Under the pieces are notes generated by a model. It had not been told where the DNA came from, did not search any database, and saw only the letters and a list, made by a program, of their open reading frames with translations. The position numbers and the translations under genes are program-made. From Caldichromatium japonicum (GTDB taxonomy: Bacteria; Pseudomonadota; Gammaproteobacteria; Chromatiales; Chromatiaceae), in the NCBI RefSeq assembly GCF_011290485.1, contig NZ_CP048029.1:1347155-1411154 (forward strand): a DNA stretch of 64,000 nucleotides, written 5' to 3'. Of the stretch, positions 37,377 through 47,066 are shown piece by piece; position 1 is the first letter of the stretch; each line of letters starts with the position of its first letter.

Positions 37377-38216
37377 ATGCAGGTCTATCTTGATCTCTTG
37401 CGCGATGTGATCGCCAACGGCGAGGACCGTGAGGATCGCACGGGTGTTGGCGTACGCTCGGTCTTTGGCCGCCAGATCCGCTTGGATCTCGCCGCAGGCT
37501 TTCCGCTGCTCACAACCAAGCGAGTGCATTTTAAGTCAGTGGTTGGCGAGCTCCTGTGGTTTTTGTCTGGTTCAACCGACAACAACCAGCTAAAGGGACA
37601 GGGGATCCGGATCTGGGATCCTTGGGCGATTGAAAACGGCCAGCTTGGCCCGATCTATGGGGCCCAATGGCGATCTTGGGTATGTCCAGATGGTCGAACA
37701 ATTGATCAGCTCGCTGAGCTACTCGAGGCCATCCGCACCCGCCCGCATTCGCGTCGACTGGTCGTGTCGGCCTGGAATGTCGCTGACCTGCCCGATGAGT
37801 CATTGAGCCCGCAGGATAATGTCCGCCAAGGCAAGATGGCGCTTGCCCCTTGCCATTGCCTCTTTCAGTTCTATGTCAGCGGTGGCCGACTTTACTGCCA
37901 GCTCTATCAAAGGAGCGCGGATCTTTTCATCGGCGTGCCGTTCAATATTGCCAGCTACGCCCTGCTGACACACCTCATCGCCCAGCAATGCGACCTCAAA
38001 CCCGGCGAGTTCATCCATACCTTCGGCGATCTGCATCTCTATCACAATCACCTGAACGACGGGATTGTCTATGAGCAGTTGCAACGCACGCCGCGCCCTT
38101 TGCCGCGGCTGGTGCTCAAGCGCCGCCCGCCAAGCCTGTTCGATTATCGCGTTGAAGACATCGCCCTGGAGGGGTATGACCCGCATCCAACGATCCCGGC
38201 GCCGGTGGCGGTATGA
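37377..38216 (+). CDS. thyA: Thymidylate synthase
   Basis: Makes dTMP from dUMP using methylene-THF. 279 residues, slightly longer than E. coli ThyA (264) because of an insertion of about 14 residues ahead of the active-site loop ('[15 protein letters not shown]'), seen in some bacterial homologues. Catalytic Cys in '[14 protein letters not shown]', dUMP-binding '[20 protein letters not shown]' and folate '[14 protein letters not shown]'. It begins 2 bases after gpmI, so it shares that transcript. No dihydrofolate reductase is adjacent. Confidence 0.96.
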   Translation: MQVYLDLLRDVIANGEDREDRTGVGVRSVFGRQIRLDLAAGFPLLTTKRVHFKSVVGELLWFLSGSTDNNQLKGQGIRIWDPWAIENGQLGPIYGAQWRSWVCPDGRTIDQLAELLEAIRTRPHSRRLVVSAWNVADLPDESLSPQDNVRQGKMALAPCHCLFQFYVSGGRLYCQLYQRSADLFIGVPFNIASYALLTHLIAQQCDLKPGEFIHTFGDLHLYHNHLNDGIVYEQLQRTPRPLPRLVLKRRPPSLFDYRVEDIALEGYDPHPTIPAPVAV

Positions 38217-38303
38217 GGGGGATGTCCGGGATCAGACCCGGTATCGGAGGGTGATTCTGGCATATAGTTACCTTGGTCTCATCGAGTCAGCCGGTATCTG
38301 TCC

Positions 38304-39227
38304 ATGTCACAGCACCCCAGTCCCATTCTGCTGCCTGAGGCGATCGCCGCACCCCGCACCGAGCTCTGTGGACCAGAGGGCTGGCGCCTGGCCTATTATG
38401 CCGACCGGTCGCATCCTGGGCGTCCCCTTTTGTTGGTCCATAGCATCAATGCCGCAGCGAGTAGCTTCGAGATGCGGCCGCTGTTTGAGCATTATCGCAG
38501 CCAGCGCCCCGTTTATAGCCTGGATCTGCCAGGTTTTGGGCATTCCGAACGGCGTGCTGCCGACTATGGACCCCCGCTCTATGCCCAGGCAATCGCTGAG
38601 CTCCTGACCCAGGTCATCCAGGCACCCGCCGACCTAATCGCCTTGTCCCTGGGCTGCGAGTTTGTCGCCCGCGCCGCGCGTCTCGTCCCCGACCTGATCG
38701 CCTCGCTGGTCTTGATCTCACCGACGGGTTTTGATGCCAAGCCATTACCCGCTACCAATCCGCTTGGACCCATACTCGCTCACCAGTCGCTGGGACGCTG
38801 GCTGTTCCGGCTGATTGCCTCACGGCCTAGCATCCGGCATTTCTTGGCACGTTCATTTGTGGGGTCTGTCCCCGAGGCGATGGTCGAATATGCTTGGTTC
38901 ACAGCCCGTCAGCCGGGTGCCGAACATGCGCCGTTCGCCTTCCTTGCCGGGCGCCTGTTTACACCTGATGCCATCGACCTGTTATATGACCGCCTGACCG
39001 AGCAACCGGTCTTGGTCATCGCCGATCGAGATCCCTATATCGGCTTTGAACGCCTACCCAGCTTCATCGTGCGCCATGACAACTGGCACCGTGTGACCCT
39101 GGAGCCGCATCGCGGGCTGCCGCATTGGGAGCGCCTGAGGGCCACGATCGAGGTACTCGATGAATTTTGGGCGCATCCCCCGTTCACAGGCACCGCATCA
39201 AGACACTTGCTATTTGGCTCAAGCTAG
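38304..39227 (+). CDS. Alpha/beta hydrolase
   Basis: 307 residues with the alpha/beta hydrolase fold: oxyanion region 'LLLVHSINAAASSFEM', 'VYSLDLPGFGHSER', nucleophile elbow 'ALSLGCEF' (Ser with Ala in place of the first Gly) and a late catalytic His in 'PHRGLPHWER'. No signal peptide. Substrate cannot be predicted. It stands 87 bases after thyA and may have its own promoter. Confidence 0.85.
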   Translation: MSQHPSPILLPEAIAAPRTELCGPEGWRLAYYADRSHPGRPLLLVHSINAAASSFEMRPLFEHYRSQRPVYSLDLPGFGHSERRAADYGPPLYAQAIAELLTQVIQAPADLIALSLGCEFVARAARLVPDLIASLVLISPTGFDAKPLPATNPLGPILAHQSLGRWLFRLIASRPSIRHFLARSFVGSVPEAMVEYAWFTARQPGAEHAPFAFLAGRLFTPDAIDLLYDRLTEQPVLVIADRDPYIGFERLPSFIVRHDNWHRVTLEPHRGLPHWERLRATIEVLDEFWAHPPFTGTASRHLLFGSS

Positions 39228-39287
39228 GCGAGTCTTCAGGACATCAGCTGGCGAGTAATGGATGGGGATGCAGGAGGACCCACAGCC

Positions 39288-40160
39288 ATGGCCGATTCAG
39301 CCACTTACCCCCAGACGCTTTACCCACCGCGCACTGCGCTCGAGGGGGCCTTCCAGGTCGTGCGTCATGCCCGGATCCCGCAGATGCCCGACGTTGTCCT
39401 GGCCTTACGCAATGAATTGTCCAAAGAGGAGCCGGATCTTGGGCGGGCGGCGGATCTAATCGCCCAAGACCTCGCGATGACTGCGCAGATCCTAAAGACC
39501 ATCAACTCGCCAGGCTTTGCCAGTCGGATCAAGGTGACCAGCATCAAACAGGCCGTCGGGCTGATCGGGATCAAGCGGCTTGCCAATCTGGTCACGGCTG
39601 AGGCATTCAACCGTTTGCTCAGTGACCGCCGAGAGGGTACCCGCCTGATCCTGGATTTCGTCCGCGAGCAGGCCTGGGCCATGATGGCCCTCACCGCCTT
39701 GACATCCGCCCTAGAACCCGAGGAGCTCTATCTGTTCGGCATGATGCAAAGCGCTGGCAGCGTCATCTTTGCCGATCTCAACCAGGACTATGTCAATGAA
39801 TGGGCCATCCATGCCCTGACCGCTCCTCAGTTGCTGGTGGAATGCGAACGGCGACTCTTTAAGGCCGATCATGCGACGGTGGGTTTTTTATTGGCTGGGG
39901 TTTGGCGTCTGCCTGAACCCCTCAGTCTGGCGATCTATCATCAGCACGCCCTCAGCCTACCGCCGCCCTGTGAGGGGCAGCTGTGCACCCTGATCGCCCT
40001 CGCCCAGCTCGCGCGGGCCTTAATCGCCCTGCGCCGCGGCATCGAGGACAATGCCGACCTGCTTGATCGGCGCGATTGGGCCCTGCATGAATTGGCTATC
40101 CCGCTTGACCCATGGGAGCGTTTCACTGCCCGTCTGCTTGCCGATGGCTCAGCCCTCTGA
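39288..40160 (+). CDS. HDOD domain protein
   Basis: 290 residues, an HDOD domain (a degenerate HD hydrolase relative found in regulators of stress, chemotaxis or c-di-GMP signalling). Family pattern: 'ARIPQMPDVVLALRNEL', 'LIAQDLAMTAQILKTINSPGFA', 'VTSIKQAVGLIGIKRLANLV'. No second domain. The ATG at 39288 has AGGAGG about 10 bases upstream; an earlier start at 39258 lacks one. The stop (TGA at 40158-40160) lies beside the uvrC start. Confidence 0.88.
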   Translation: MADSATYPQTLYPPRTALEGAFQVVRHARIPQMPDVVLALRNELSKEEPDLGRAADLIAQDLAMTAQILKTINSPGFASRIKVTSIKQAVGLIGIKRLANLVTAEAFNRLLSDRREGTRLILDFVREQAWAMMALTALTSALEPEELYLFGMMQSAGSVIFADLNQDYVNEWAIHALTAPQLLVECERRLFKADHATVGFLLAGVWRLPEPLSLAIYHQHALSLPPPCEGQLCTLIALAQLARALIALRRGIEDNADLLDRRDWALHELAIPLDPWERFTARLLADGSAL

Positions 40161-40161
40161 G

Positions 40162-42006
40162 ATGTCTAGACAGGAGGGGCTCGCTTTGCCAACAGATCGG
40201 CGCGGCCTCTTGCGCCAGCGGCTGAAGGAATTGCCGCGGGCGCCTGGGGTCTATCGGATGCTGGATGCCTCAGGTCAGATCTTATATGTCGGCAAGGCCA
40301 AGGACCTCAGACGGCGGGTAGCAAGCTATTTCGGGCGTGTCCAGAGCGGACGGCTCGAGCGCCTGGTCAGTCAGATCGCCGATATCGCCATTACCCTGAC
40401 CCGCACCGAGGGTGAAGCGCTGCTCTTGGAGGGCCAGCTCATCAAGTCGCTCAAGCCAAGGTTCAATGTCCTGCTGCGCGACGATAAAAGCTACCCCTAC
40501 ATCCTGCTCACCACCCAAGACACCTATCCGCGCCTGGCCTTTTATCGCGGACCGCGGCGCCCCGATGGCCGGTTATTCGGCCCCTATCCGAGCGCCTGGG
40601 CGGTACGCGAGACCCTGCAGACCCTGCAAAGGCTCTTTCCAGTGCGTCAATGCGAGGACGGATTCTTCCGCCATCGCACCCGCCCGTGTCTGCAATATCA
40701 GATCGGGCGTTGTAGCGGGCCCTGTGTCGGGCTGATCACTCCCGAGCGCTATGCCCAGGATGTGGTGCGTACCGTCAAGTTTTTAGAGGGGCGGGGAGAG
40801 GAGGTGATCGCCGAGTTGGTGGAGGCGATGGAACAGGCATCGGCAGTACTTGAGTTTGAACGCGCCGCCCTCTATCGCGACCGCATCCGTACCCTGCGGG
40901 CGATTCTTGAGCGTACTGCGGTCAACGGCGAGGACAGCGATCTGGATATCATTGCCTGTGCCCAGGCCGCCGATACCTGGTGCGTCCAGGTCTTTCATGT
41001 GCGCCGCGGACGACATCTCGGCAATGGCGCCTTTTTCCCCAAGGCCCCGCCTGGAATCGATGAATCGGCGTTACTGACCGGGTTTATCGGTCAGTTTTAT
41101 GCTGACCGCCCCGTGCCTGAGACCCTGATCCTCAACACCTGGCCAGAAGATGCCGAGGTCTTGTTCGCGGCGCTCAGCGAGCAGGCGGGGCGGGCCGTGC
41201 GCGGCGAGGTTGCGGTCGAGGGTGAACGCGCCCGCTGGCTGGATCTGGCGCGCCACAATGCCCAATTCGCCCTGGAGCAGCGGCTCAATAGTCAGACTGG
41301 CTATGCGCACCGCCTCGAGGCCCTGCGTCAGGTGCTGGACCTCAGCAAACCGCTTGGGCGCATCGAATGTTTCGATGTCAGCCATACCCAGGGCGAGCGC
41401 CCGGTGGCCTCCTGTGTGGTCTTTGATCGCGATGGTCCTCGCCCTGATGAATATCGGCGTTTCAACATCGAGGGGATCATCCCAGGCGATGACTATACCG
41501 CCATCAGCCAGGCGCTCAGCCGGCGTTACCAGCGGATCGCTCGCAATGAATACCCTGTCCCTGATCTCATCCTGATCGATGGCGGTCCAGGTCAGGTTGC
41601 CGCAGCCGAGCAGGCGCTGTGCGCCCTCGGGTTTAATGGGATTCAGCTTGTCGGGGTATCCAAGGGGCCAGAGCGGCGCCCAGGTCATGAACGGCTATGG
41701 TTGTTGGGTCATCCCCTGCCCGTTATACTGCGCGCCGATTCGCCAGCCATGCATCTCATCGATCAGATCCGCGATGAAGCGCATCGTTTCGCGATCATGA
41801 GCCACCGCCGGCGCCGCAGTCAGGCGCGTCTGACCTCGGCAATCGAGGGAATCAAAGGGGTCGGCCCCAAACGACGTCAGCGCCTTCTCAAACACTTTGG
41901 AGGTCTGCGCGGCCTCGAGCGTGCTGCTGTCGAGGAGATTGCCAGGATTGCCGGCATCAGCCAAGCGCTGGCCCAGCGTATCCATGATGCCTTGCATCCA
42001 GACTGA
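40162..42006 (+). CDS. uvrC: Excinuclease ABC subunit C
   Basis: Makes the two incisions in nucleotide excision repair with UvrB. 614 residues, near E. coli UvrC (610). GIY-YIG nuclease at the N-terminus ('PGVYRMLDASGQILYVGKAKDLRRRV', 'EGEALLLEGQLIK'), Cys-rich segment 'CLQYQIGRCSGPC', UVR region ('VVRTVKFLEGRGEEVI'), RNase H-like domain ('IECFDVSHTQG', 'LILIDGGPGQV') and C-terminal helix-hairpin-helix ('IKGVGPKRRQRLLKHFGGL'). The start is ambiguous: ATG at 40162 (next to the HDOD stop) or 40144. Confidence 0.96.
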   Translation: MSRQEGLALPTDRRGLLRQRLKELPRAPGVYRMLDASGQILYVGKAKDLRRRVASYFGRVQSGRLERLVSQIADIAITLTRTEGEALLLEGQLIKSLKPRFNVLLRDDKSYPYILLTTQDTYPRLAFYRGPRRPDGRLFGPYPSAWAVRETLQTLQRLFPVRQCEDGFFRHRTRPCLQYQIGRCSGPCVGLITPERYAQDVVRTVKFLEGRGEEVIAELVEAMEQASAVLEFERAALYRDRIRTLRAILERTAVNGEDSDLDIIACAQAADTWCVQVFHVRRGRHLGNGAFFPKAPPGIDESALLTGFIGQFYADRPVPETLILNTWPEDAEVLFAALSEQAGRAVRGEVAVEGERARWLDLARHNAQFALEQRLNSQTGYAHRLEALRQVLDLSKPLGRIECFDVSHTQGERPVASCVVFDRDGPRPDEYRRFNIEGIIPGDDYTAISQALSRRYQRIARNEYPVPDLILIDGGPGQVAAAEQALCALGFNGIQLVGVSKGPERRPGHERLWLLGHPLPVILRADSPAMHLIDQIRDEAHRFAIMSHRRRRSQARLTSAIEGIKGVGPKRRQRLLKHFGGLRGLERAAVEEIARIAGISQALAQRIHDALHPD

Positions 42007-42012
42007 TATCCT

Positions 42013-42582
42013 ATGTGGAACCTTCCGAACCTCTTGACCCTGCTGCGGATCTTGTTGATCCCGGTTTTCGTCGTCCTGTTCTATCTCGACCTCGACTGGG
42101 CACCCTATGCAGCAGCTGGGGTATTCGGCGCGGCAGCATTGACCGACTGGCTCGATGGTTATCTTGCGCGCCGCTGGCAACAGACCTCGCCGCTGGGGGC
42201 CTTTCTCGATCCGGTTGCCGATAAGCTGATGGTGGCAGTCGCCCTGGTGGTTTTGTTACAGGCCGACCCACGGGTGCTGATCGCGCTTCCAGTGATGGTC
42301 ATCATCGGGCGCGAGATCACGGTCTCGGCCCTGCGCGAATGGATGGCTGAGATGGGCGCCCGCGCCACCGTTGCCGTCTCGCTACTCGGCAAGATCAAGA
42401 CTACGGCGCAGATGCTATCTATCGCGATCCTCATTCTACGCGATTCCTTCTTTGGGCCTTGGATCTATGATCTCGGGATACTGCTGCTTTATATCGCAGC
42501 GATCCTCACCCTCTGGTCGATGGTGTTCTATCTCGTGGCTGCCTGGCCAAGGCTGTCTGGAGGGCCTCCTTCGCTCCGTTGA
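42013..42582 (+). CDS. pgsA: CDP-diacylglycerol-glycerol-3-phosphate 3-phosphatidyltransferase
   Basis: Committed step of phosphatidylglycerol synthesis in the inner membrane. 189 residues with about five membrane helices and the CDP-alcohol phosphotransferase motif 'DWLDGYLARRWQQTSPLGAFLDPVADK' (D-G-x2-A-R-x8-G-x3-D-x3-D, complete). N-terminus 'MWNLPNLLTLLRILLIP' is typical. It starts 6 bases after uvrC, the common uvrC-pgsA arrangement, followed by tRNA-Gly as in many gammaproteobacteria. Confidence 0.96.
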   Translation: MWNLPNLLTLLRILLIPVFVVLFYLDLDWAPYAAAGVFGAAALTDWLDGYLARRWQQTSPLGAFLDPVADKLMVAVALVVLLQADPRVLIALPVMVIIGREITVSALREWMAEMGARATVAVSLLGKIKTTAQMLSIAILILRDSFFGPWIYDLGILLLYIAAILTLWSMVFYLVAAWPRLSGGPPSLR

Positions 42583-42587
42583 GGTTC

Positions 42588-42615
42588 TTGACAGGTCGAT
42601 GAAACCTATTAAAAT
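42588..42615 (+). promoter_or_regulatory. Sigma-70 promoter of tRNA-Gly
   Basis: TTGACA (42588-42593) and TAAAAT (42610-42615) separated by 16 bases, 14 bases before the tRNA. A near-consensus promoter, consistent with strong tRNA transcription. Confidence 0.8.
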
Positions 42616-42628
42616 GGTGCGCCAGCAA

Positions 42629-42704
<76 letters not shown>

Positions 42705-42715
42705 AATTGACGATG

Positions 42716-42740
42716 AAAGGCCCTAAAAAGGGCCTTTTTC
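42716..42740 (+). terminator. Rho-independent terminator of tRNA-Gly
   Basis: Stem AAAGGCCC / GGGCCTTT with a 6-nt loop followed by T residues, 11 bases after the tRNA. Confidence 0.85.
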
Positions 42741-42887
42741 ATGTCCCCTATCGGCGCGAACCTGATTGCGCCGTATGTCGGTCTATGGGACACGTGCCTT
42801 ATCCAAACAGGACAGGGCGCTGATCCCTATGACCCAATTCACCCCGTCGGGCCTCGGACTGGGCCAATCTTTCCAGAGAGTCAACCC

Positions 42888-44306
42888 ATGTTTCGCAAGA
42901 TCCTAATCGCCAACCGCGGTGAGATCGCCGTGCGCATCATCCGCGCCTGCGCCGAGATGGGCATTCGTTCGGTCGCTATCTATTCCGAGGTCGATCGCCA
43001 TTCGCTCCATGTCAAAAAGGCCGATGAGGCCTATAGCCTTGGGCATGATCCACTCGCTGGCTATCTCAATGTCCACAATATTGTCAATCTGGCGGTGATG
43101 ACCGGCTGCGATGCCTTGCATCCAGGCTACGGCTTCTTGTCGGAAAACCCGGAATTGGCGCTTGCCTGCGCTCGGCGCGGGATCACTTTCATCGGCCCCA
43201 ATGCCGAGGTCATCGCCCGTATGGGCGACAAAACCGCAGCACGCCAGGCGATGCAAAAGGCGGGGATACCGGTGACACCCGGCAGCGCCGGCAATCTGGA
43301 GACCCTGGAGGCCGCGCTCGCCTGCGCTGAGGACATCGGCTATCCAGTGATGCTCAAGGCGACCTCAGGTGGTGGTGGGCGCGGGATCCGCCGTTGCGAT
43401 GATCCAGCGGCCCTGCGCCATAACTATCAGCGGGTGGTCTCAGAGGCGACCAAGGCCTTCGGTCGCGCCGAGGTCTTCTTGGAAAAATGTATCGTCAATC
43501 CCAAGCACATTGAGGTCCAGGTCCTCGCCGATCATCATGGTCATTATATCCATCTCTTCGAACGCGATTGTTCAATCCAACGGCGCAATCAAAAACTGAT
43601 CGAGATCGCACCTTCGCCTCAGTTGGATGAAGCGCAGCGCCAGTATATCGGCGGGCTTGCCGTCCTGGCGGCACGCGCCGTCGGCTACACTAATGCAGGG
43701 ACCGTTGAGTTCCTGCTCGACGCCGATAAACGCTTTTATTTCATGGAGATGAATACCCGCATCCAGGTCGAGCATACGATCACCGAGGCGATCACTGGTA
43801 TCGATCTTGTCCAGGAACAGATCCGCATCGCTGCCGGGTTGCCCTTGCGCTATCACCAGGATCAGATCCAGCGACGCGGTTATGCCATACAATTTCGCGT
43901 CAATGCCGAAGATCCCAAGAATAATTTCCTGCCTAGTTTCGGGCGGATCTCTCGCTATTATGCTCCAGGTGGGCCAGGGGTGCGGACCGATGGGGCCATT
44001 TATACCGGTTATAACATTCCACCCTATTATGATTCGATGCTAGCCAAACTGATCGTATGGGCGCTCGAATGGGAGGATGTCATCGAGCGTGGCTGCCGGG
44101 CGCTGCGAGATATCGGCGTCTATGGCGTCAGGACAACGATCCCTTTTTATCAGGAGATCCTGCGCCATCCCGAGTTCCGCTCGGGAAGCTTTGATACCGG
44201 CTTTTTGGAGGCCCATCCAGAGCTTTTGAACTATTCCACCAAGCGCCGGCGCGAGCATATCGCTGCGGCACTTGCTGCTGCCATCGCTGCGCACGCAGGG
44301 CTTTAA
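42888..44306 (+). CDS. pycA: Pyruvate carboxylase subunit A (biotin carboxylase)
   Basis: Carboxylates the biotin of the partner subunit with ATP and bicarbonate. 472 residues, ATP-grasp. 'MFRKILIANRGEIAVRIIRAC' start, 'HPGYGFLSEN', glycine loop 'KATSGGGGRGIRR', 'EKCIVNPKHIEVQVLAD', 'ERDCSIQRRNQKLIE' and 'MNTRIQVEHTITE', all usual. The ATG at 42888 is chosen because it gives this conserved N-terminus; upstream in-frame codons from 42741 are not conserved. The next gene is the transcarboxylase/BCCP subunit, and accB/accA are absent, so it serves pyruvate carboxylase rather than fatty-acid synthesis. C-terminal tail Ala-rich. Confidence 0.85.
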   Translation: MFRKILIANRGEIAVRIIRACAEMGIRSVAIYSEVDRHSLHVKKADEAYSLGHDPLAGYLNVHNIVNLAVMTGCDALHPGYGFLSENPELALACARRGITFIGPNAEVIARMGDKTAARQAMQKAGIPVTPGSAGNLETLEAALACAEDIGYPVMLKATSGGGGRGIRRCDDPAALRHNYQRVVSEATKAFGRAEVFLEKCIVNPKHIEVQVLADHHGHYIHLFERDCSIQRRNQKLIEIAPSPQLDEAQRQYIGGLAVLAARAVGYTNAGTVEFLLDADKRFYFMEMNTRIQVEHTITEAITGIDLVQEQIRIAAGLPLRYHQDQIQRRGYAIQFRVNAEDPKNNFLPSFGRISRYYAPGGPGVRTDGAIYTGYNIPPYYDSMLAKLIVWALEWEDVIERGCRALRDIGVYGVRTTIPFYQEILRHPEFRSGSFDTGFLEAHPELLNYSTKRRREHIAAALAAAIAAHAGL

Positions 44307-44330
44307 GACCATCGAGAGGCGAGCTTCATC

Positions 44331-46157
44331 ATGCCCAAGATCCTGATTACCGATGTCGTTTTGCGCGATGCCCATCAGTCGCTGCTTGCAACCCGGATGC
44401 GCACCGAGGACATGCTGCCGATATGTCCCAAGCTCGACGCGATCGGCTACTGGTCATTGGAGTGCTGGGGCGGGGCAACCTTCGATGCCTGTATCCGTTT
44501 TCTGAAGGAAGACCCCTGGGAGCGGCTGCGCAAATTGCGCAAGGCCCTGCCCAACACCCGCCTGCAGATGCTGTTGCGTGGGCAAAACCTGCTCGGCTAT
44601 CGCCATTATTCGGACGATGTGGTGCGCGCCTTCGTGCATCGTGCCGCCGCCAATGGGATCGATGTCTTTCGCATCTTCGATGCCCTCAATGATCTGCGCA
44701 ATCTCCGGACCGCGATCGAGGCGACGAAAGAGGCCGGCAAGCACGCCCAGGGAACAATCTGCTATACGGTGAGTCCGGTCCATACGATCGACAGCTTCGT
44801 CAAGATGGGCAAGGAACTCGTTGCGATGGGGTGCGACTCCATCGCTATCAAGGATATGGCTGGTTTGCTGACGCCATTCGTGACCGCGGATCTCGTCAAG
44901 GCGCTCAAGGACAGCGTCGATCTGCCATTGCATCTGCACTCGCATTCGACCTCGGGGCTCGCTGAGATGTGTCATCTTAAAGCGATCGAGAACGGCTGTG
45001 ACGCGATCGATACTGCCATCTCCTCCCTGGCCGGCGGAACCTCGCACCCACCGACCGAGAGCATGGTCGCAGCCTTGCGCGGGACCGAATACGACACAGG
45101 TCTGGATCTCGCGGCCATCCAAGAGATCGGCATGTATTTCTATCAGGTGCGCAAAAAGTATCACCAGTTTGAAAGCGAATACACGGGCGTTGATACCCGC
45201 GTCCAGGTCAATCAGGTCCCAGGGGGGATGATCTCGAATCTAGCCAATCAGTTGCGTGAACAAAACGCCTTGGATCGTATAAACGAAGTCCTCACCGAGA
45301 TCCCAGAGGTGCGCAAGGATCTCGGTTATCCGCCCCTGGTCACCCCGACTTCGCAGATCGTCGGCACCCAGGCCGTCTTCAACGTCCTGACCGAAAAGCG
45401 CTATCAGACCATCACCAATGAGGTGAAGCTCTATCTACAGGGACGCTATGGCGCCGCCCCAGGTCCGGTAAATCCAACTCTCCAACAGCAAGCGATCGGT
45501 AACGAAGAACCCATCGAATGCCGGCCAGCGGATCTACTGAGGCCCGAATTGGCGCGCCTGACCAAGGAGATTGAGGCACTGGCTACCTGCGAGGAGGATG
45601 TCCTCACCTATGCCATGTTCCCGGAGATCGGGCGTACCTTCCTCGAGCAGCGCGCCGCTGGCACTCTGGTCCCCGAACCGCTGGAACCCCCACCGGCGCC
45701 AACCGGGGAGCCCGCCAACTCGGTCCCGACCGAGTTCAATATCAATGTACATGGCGAGACCTATCACATCAAGGTCACAGGCGCAGGACACAAGGGCAAG
45801 GCCGAGCGCCATTTTTATTTCACCATCGATGACATCCCTGAAGAGGTAGTGGTCGAGACGCTTGATGAATGGGTTCTCTCCGGCGGCACCGAAGGTGCAA
45901 CCGCTCGTCCTGCTGCCGGCAAGCGCCCCAAGGCAACCCAACCGGGTCATGTCACGACCTCTATGCCGGGCAGTATCGTCGAGGTCTTGGTCAAAGAGGG
46001 TGATCAGGTCACCGCCGGTCAACCCCTCTTAGTGGCCGAGGCGATGAAGATGGAAACCGAGATCCAGGCGCCGATCGCTGGCACGGTGACCGCTGTCTAT
46101 GTCAGTAAAGGGGATGCGGTCAATCCAGATGAGGCCCTCATCGAAATCATCCCCTGA
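44331..46157 (+). CDS. pycB: Pyruvate carboxylase subunit B (carboxyltransferase + biotin carrier)
   Basis: 608 residues. N-terminal HMGL-like transcarboxylase ('ITDVVLRDAHQSLLATRM', metal ligands in 'LHLHSHSTSG', 'AGGTSHPPTESM') and conserved carboxylase domain to about 470, then an Ala/Pro-rich linker and a biotinyl domain with 'VAEAMKMETEI' (biotinylated Lys). Converts pyruvate to oxaloacetate with PycA. The same protein type is the alpha subunit of Na+-pumping oxaloacetate decarboxylase (oadA), but no oadB or oadG lies near, so the two-subunit pyruvate carboxylase is favoured. Confidence 0.85.
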   Translation: MPKILITDVVLRDAHQSLLATRMRTEDMLPICPKLDAIGYWSLECWGGATFDACIRFLKEDPWERLRKLRKALPNTRLQMLLRGQNLLGYRHYSDDVVRAFVHRAAANGIDVFRIFDALNDLRNLRTAIEATKEAGKHAQGTICYTVSPVHTIDSFVKMGKELVAMGCDSIAIKDMAGLLTPFVTADLVKALKDSVDLPLHLHSHSTSGLAEMCHLKAIENGCDAIDTAISSLAGGTSHPPTESMVAALRGTEYDTGLDLAAIQEIGMYFYQVRKKYHQFESEYTGVDTRVQVNQVPGGMISNLANQLREQNALDRINEVLTEIPEVRKDLGYPPLVTPTSQIVGTQAVFNVLTEKRYQTITNEVKLYLQGRYGAAPGPVNPTLQQQAIGNEEPIECRPADLLRPELARLTKEIEALATCEEDVLTYAMFPEIGRTFLEQRAAGTLVPEPLEPPPAPTGEPANSVPTEFNINVHGETYHIKVTGAGHKGKAERHFYFTIDDIPEEVVVETLDEWVLSGGTEGATARPAAGKRPKATQPGHVTTSMPGSIVEVLVKEGDQVTAGQPLLVAEAMKMETEIQAPIAGTVTAVYVSKGDAVNPDEALIEIIP

Positions 46158-46158
46158 A

Positions 46159-46461
46159 ATGGGTGCGACCGAGGCGCTGTCGCCGAATGAGTCATACAAG
46201 GGCTATAGCCATAGCGCCTGTCCCTTTTATCCCTGCCATGCTGGGGTCAGGCGCGCCTTTAATTGTCTGTTCTGCTATTGCCCGCTCTATGCCTATGAAT
46301 GTCCAGGCCCGTACCGCGTCATTGCCGGACCTTGCGGGCAGCTGCAGAAGGACTGTACTGACTGCCGCTTGCCGCACGAGGGTTATCGGGCGGCCTGGTC
46401 ATTCATTCAAAAGTGGCTGAGATGTCCGCGGCCTTGGAGCGGCAAGGTTCCGGCGGCTTAG
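46159..46461 (+). CDS. Cysteine-rich small domain protein
   Basis: 100 residues matching the 'Cys-rich small domain' type: 'CPFYPCHAG', 'FNCLFCYCPLYAYECPG', 'CGQLQKDCTDCRLPH', nine or more Cys plus His likely to bind metal. The biochemical role is unknown; relatives occur near cobalamin genes. It starts immediately after pycB (1-base gap), so it is in that operon. No signal peptide. Confidence 0.82.
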   Translation: MGATEALSPNESYKGYSHSACPFYPCHAGVRRAFNCLFCYCPLYAYECPGPYRVIAGPCGQLQKDCTDCRLPHEGYRAAWSFIQKWLRCPRPWSGKVPAA

Positions 46462-46470
46462 GCGGTGAGT

Positions 46471-46502
46471 GGGTATGTGGGGGTAGGGGTATGTGGGGGT
46501 AG
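46471..46502 (+). repeat. Perfect 16-bp tandem duplication
   Basis: Two adjacent copies of GGGTATGTGGGGGTAG in the gap between the Cys-rich protein and the convergent DUF302 gene. G-rich, with no evident function. Confidence 0.75.
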
Positions 46503-46557
46503 CGATTTGCAAGGCCCCCCAGCCCTTGGCAGCGGGCAGGGGGAGATACGAAGACGA

Positions 46558-47052
46558 TCAAAGCTCACCGCTGGCGCCGGCGGCCATGATCGCCTGGATG
46601 GTTTCGCGCACTTTGACTGCCGATTCCTTGAGAGCGGGTGGTAGATCAGTCATCTGTATCACCTTATCGAGGTCGAGGGTGATCAACCAGGCCTGACCCT
46701 GCTGATCCTCGATCAAGGTGATACGACAGGGCAAATAGGCGGCAAAGGCGAGGTTTTCGGCGAGCATCTGGGCAGCGATGCGGGCATCGCAAAACTGAAA
46801 GATCTCGATGCGTTTGCTTGCGATCCCCATCGCCTCGAGCTCTTTCGAGAGCGGTTGGCGTGCGACCAGCTTGAAGTTTAGGGCATTGGCGCGCAGCAGC
46901 ATGGATTCGACCGCGTCGTCCATTGAGACACCTTCAGCCAAAGGGATTTTGACGACCGTCTCATCAATACCCGTACCCGTAGCGGGCTCAAGCCGAAGGG
47001 CCAGGCAGAGGGGCAGGGCGGCCAACAAGACAAACCAAGGGCGTTTGTGCAT
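46558..47052 (-). CDS. DUF302 family exported protein
   Basis: 164 residues. N-terminal signal sequence ('RPWFVLLAALPLCLALRLEPATG'), then a DUF302 domain ('SMDDAVESMLLRANALNFKLVARQPLS', 'FQFCDARIAAQML', 'YLPCRITLIED'), a family of unknown function often linked to metal or stress genes. The ATG at 47052 follows GAGGAT by 3 bases; an ATG at 47070 overlaps the upstream cupin stop and is possible. Periplasmic location is predicted. Confidence 0.82.
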   Translation of the reverse strand: MHKRPWFVLLAALPLCLALRLEPATGTGIDETVVKIPLAEGVSMDDAVESMLLRANALNFKLVARQPLSKELEAMGIASKRIEIFQFCDARIAAQMLAENLAFAAYLPCRITLIEDQQGQAWLITLDLDKVIQMTDLPPALKESAVKVRETIQAIMAAGASGEL

Positions 47053-47066
47053 CGGATGATCCTCGC

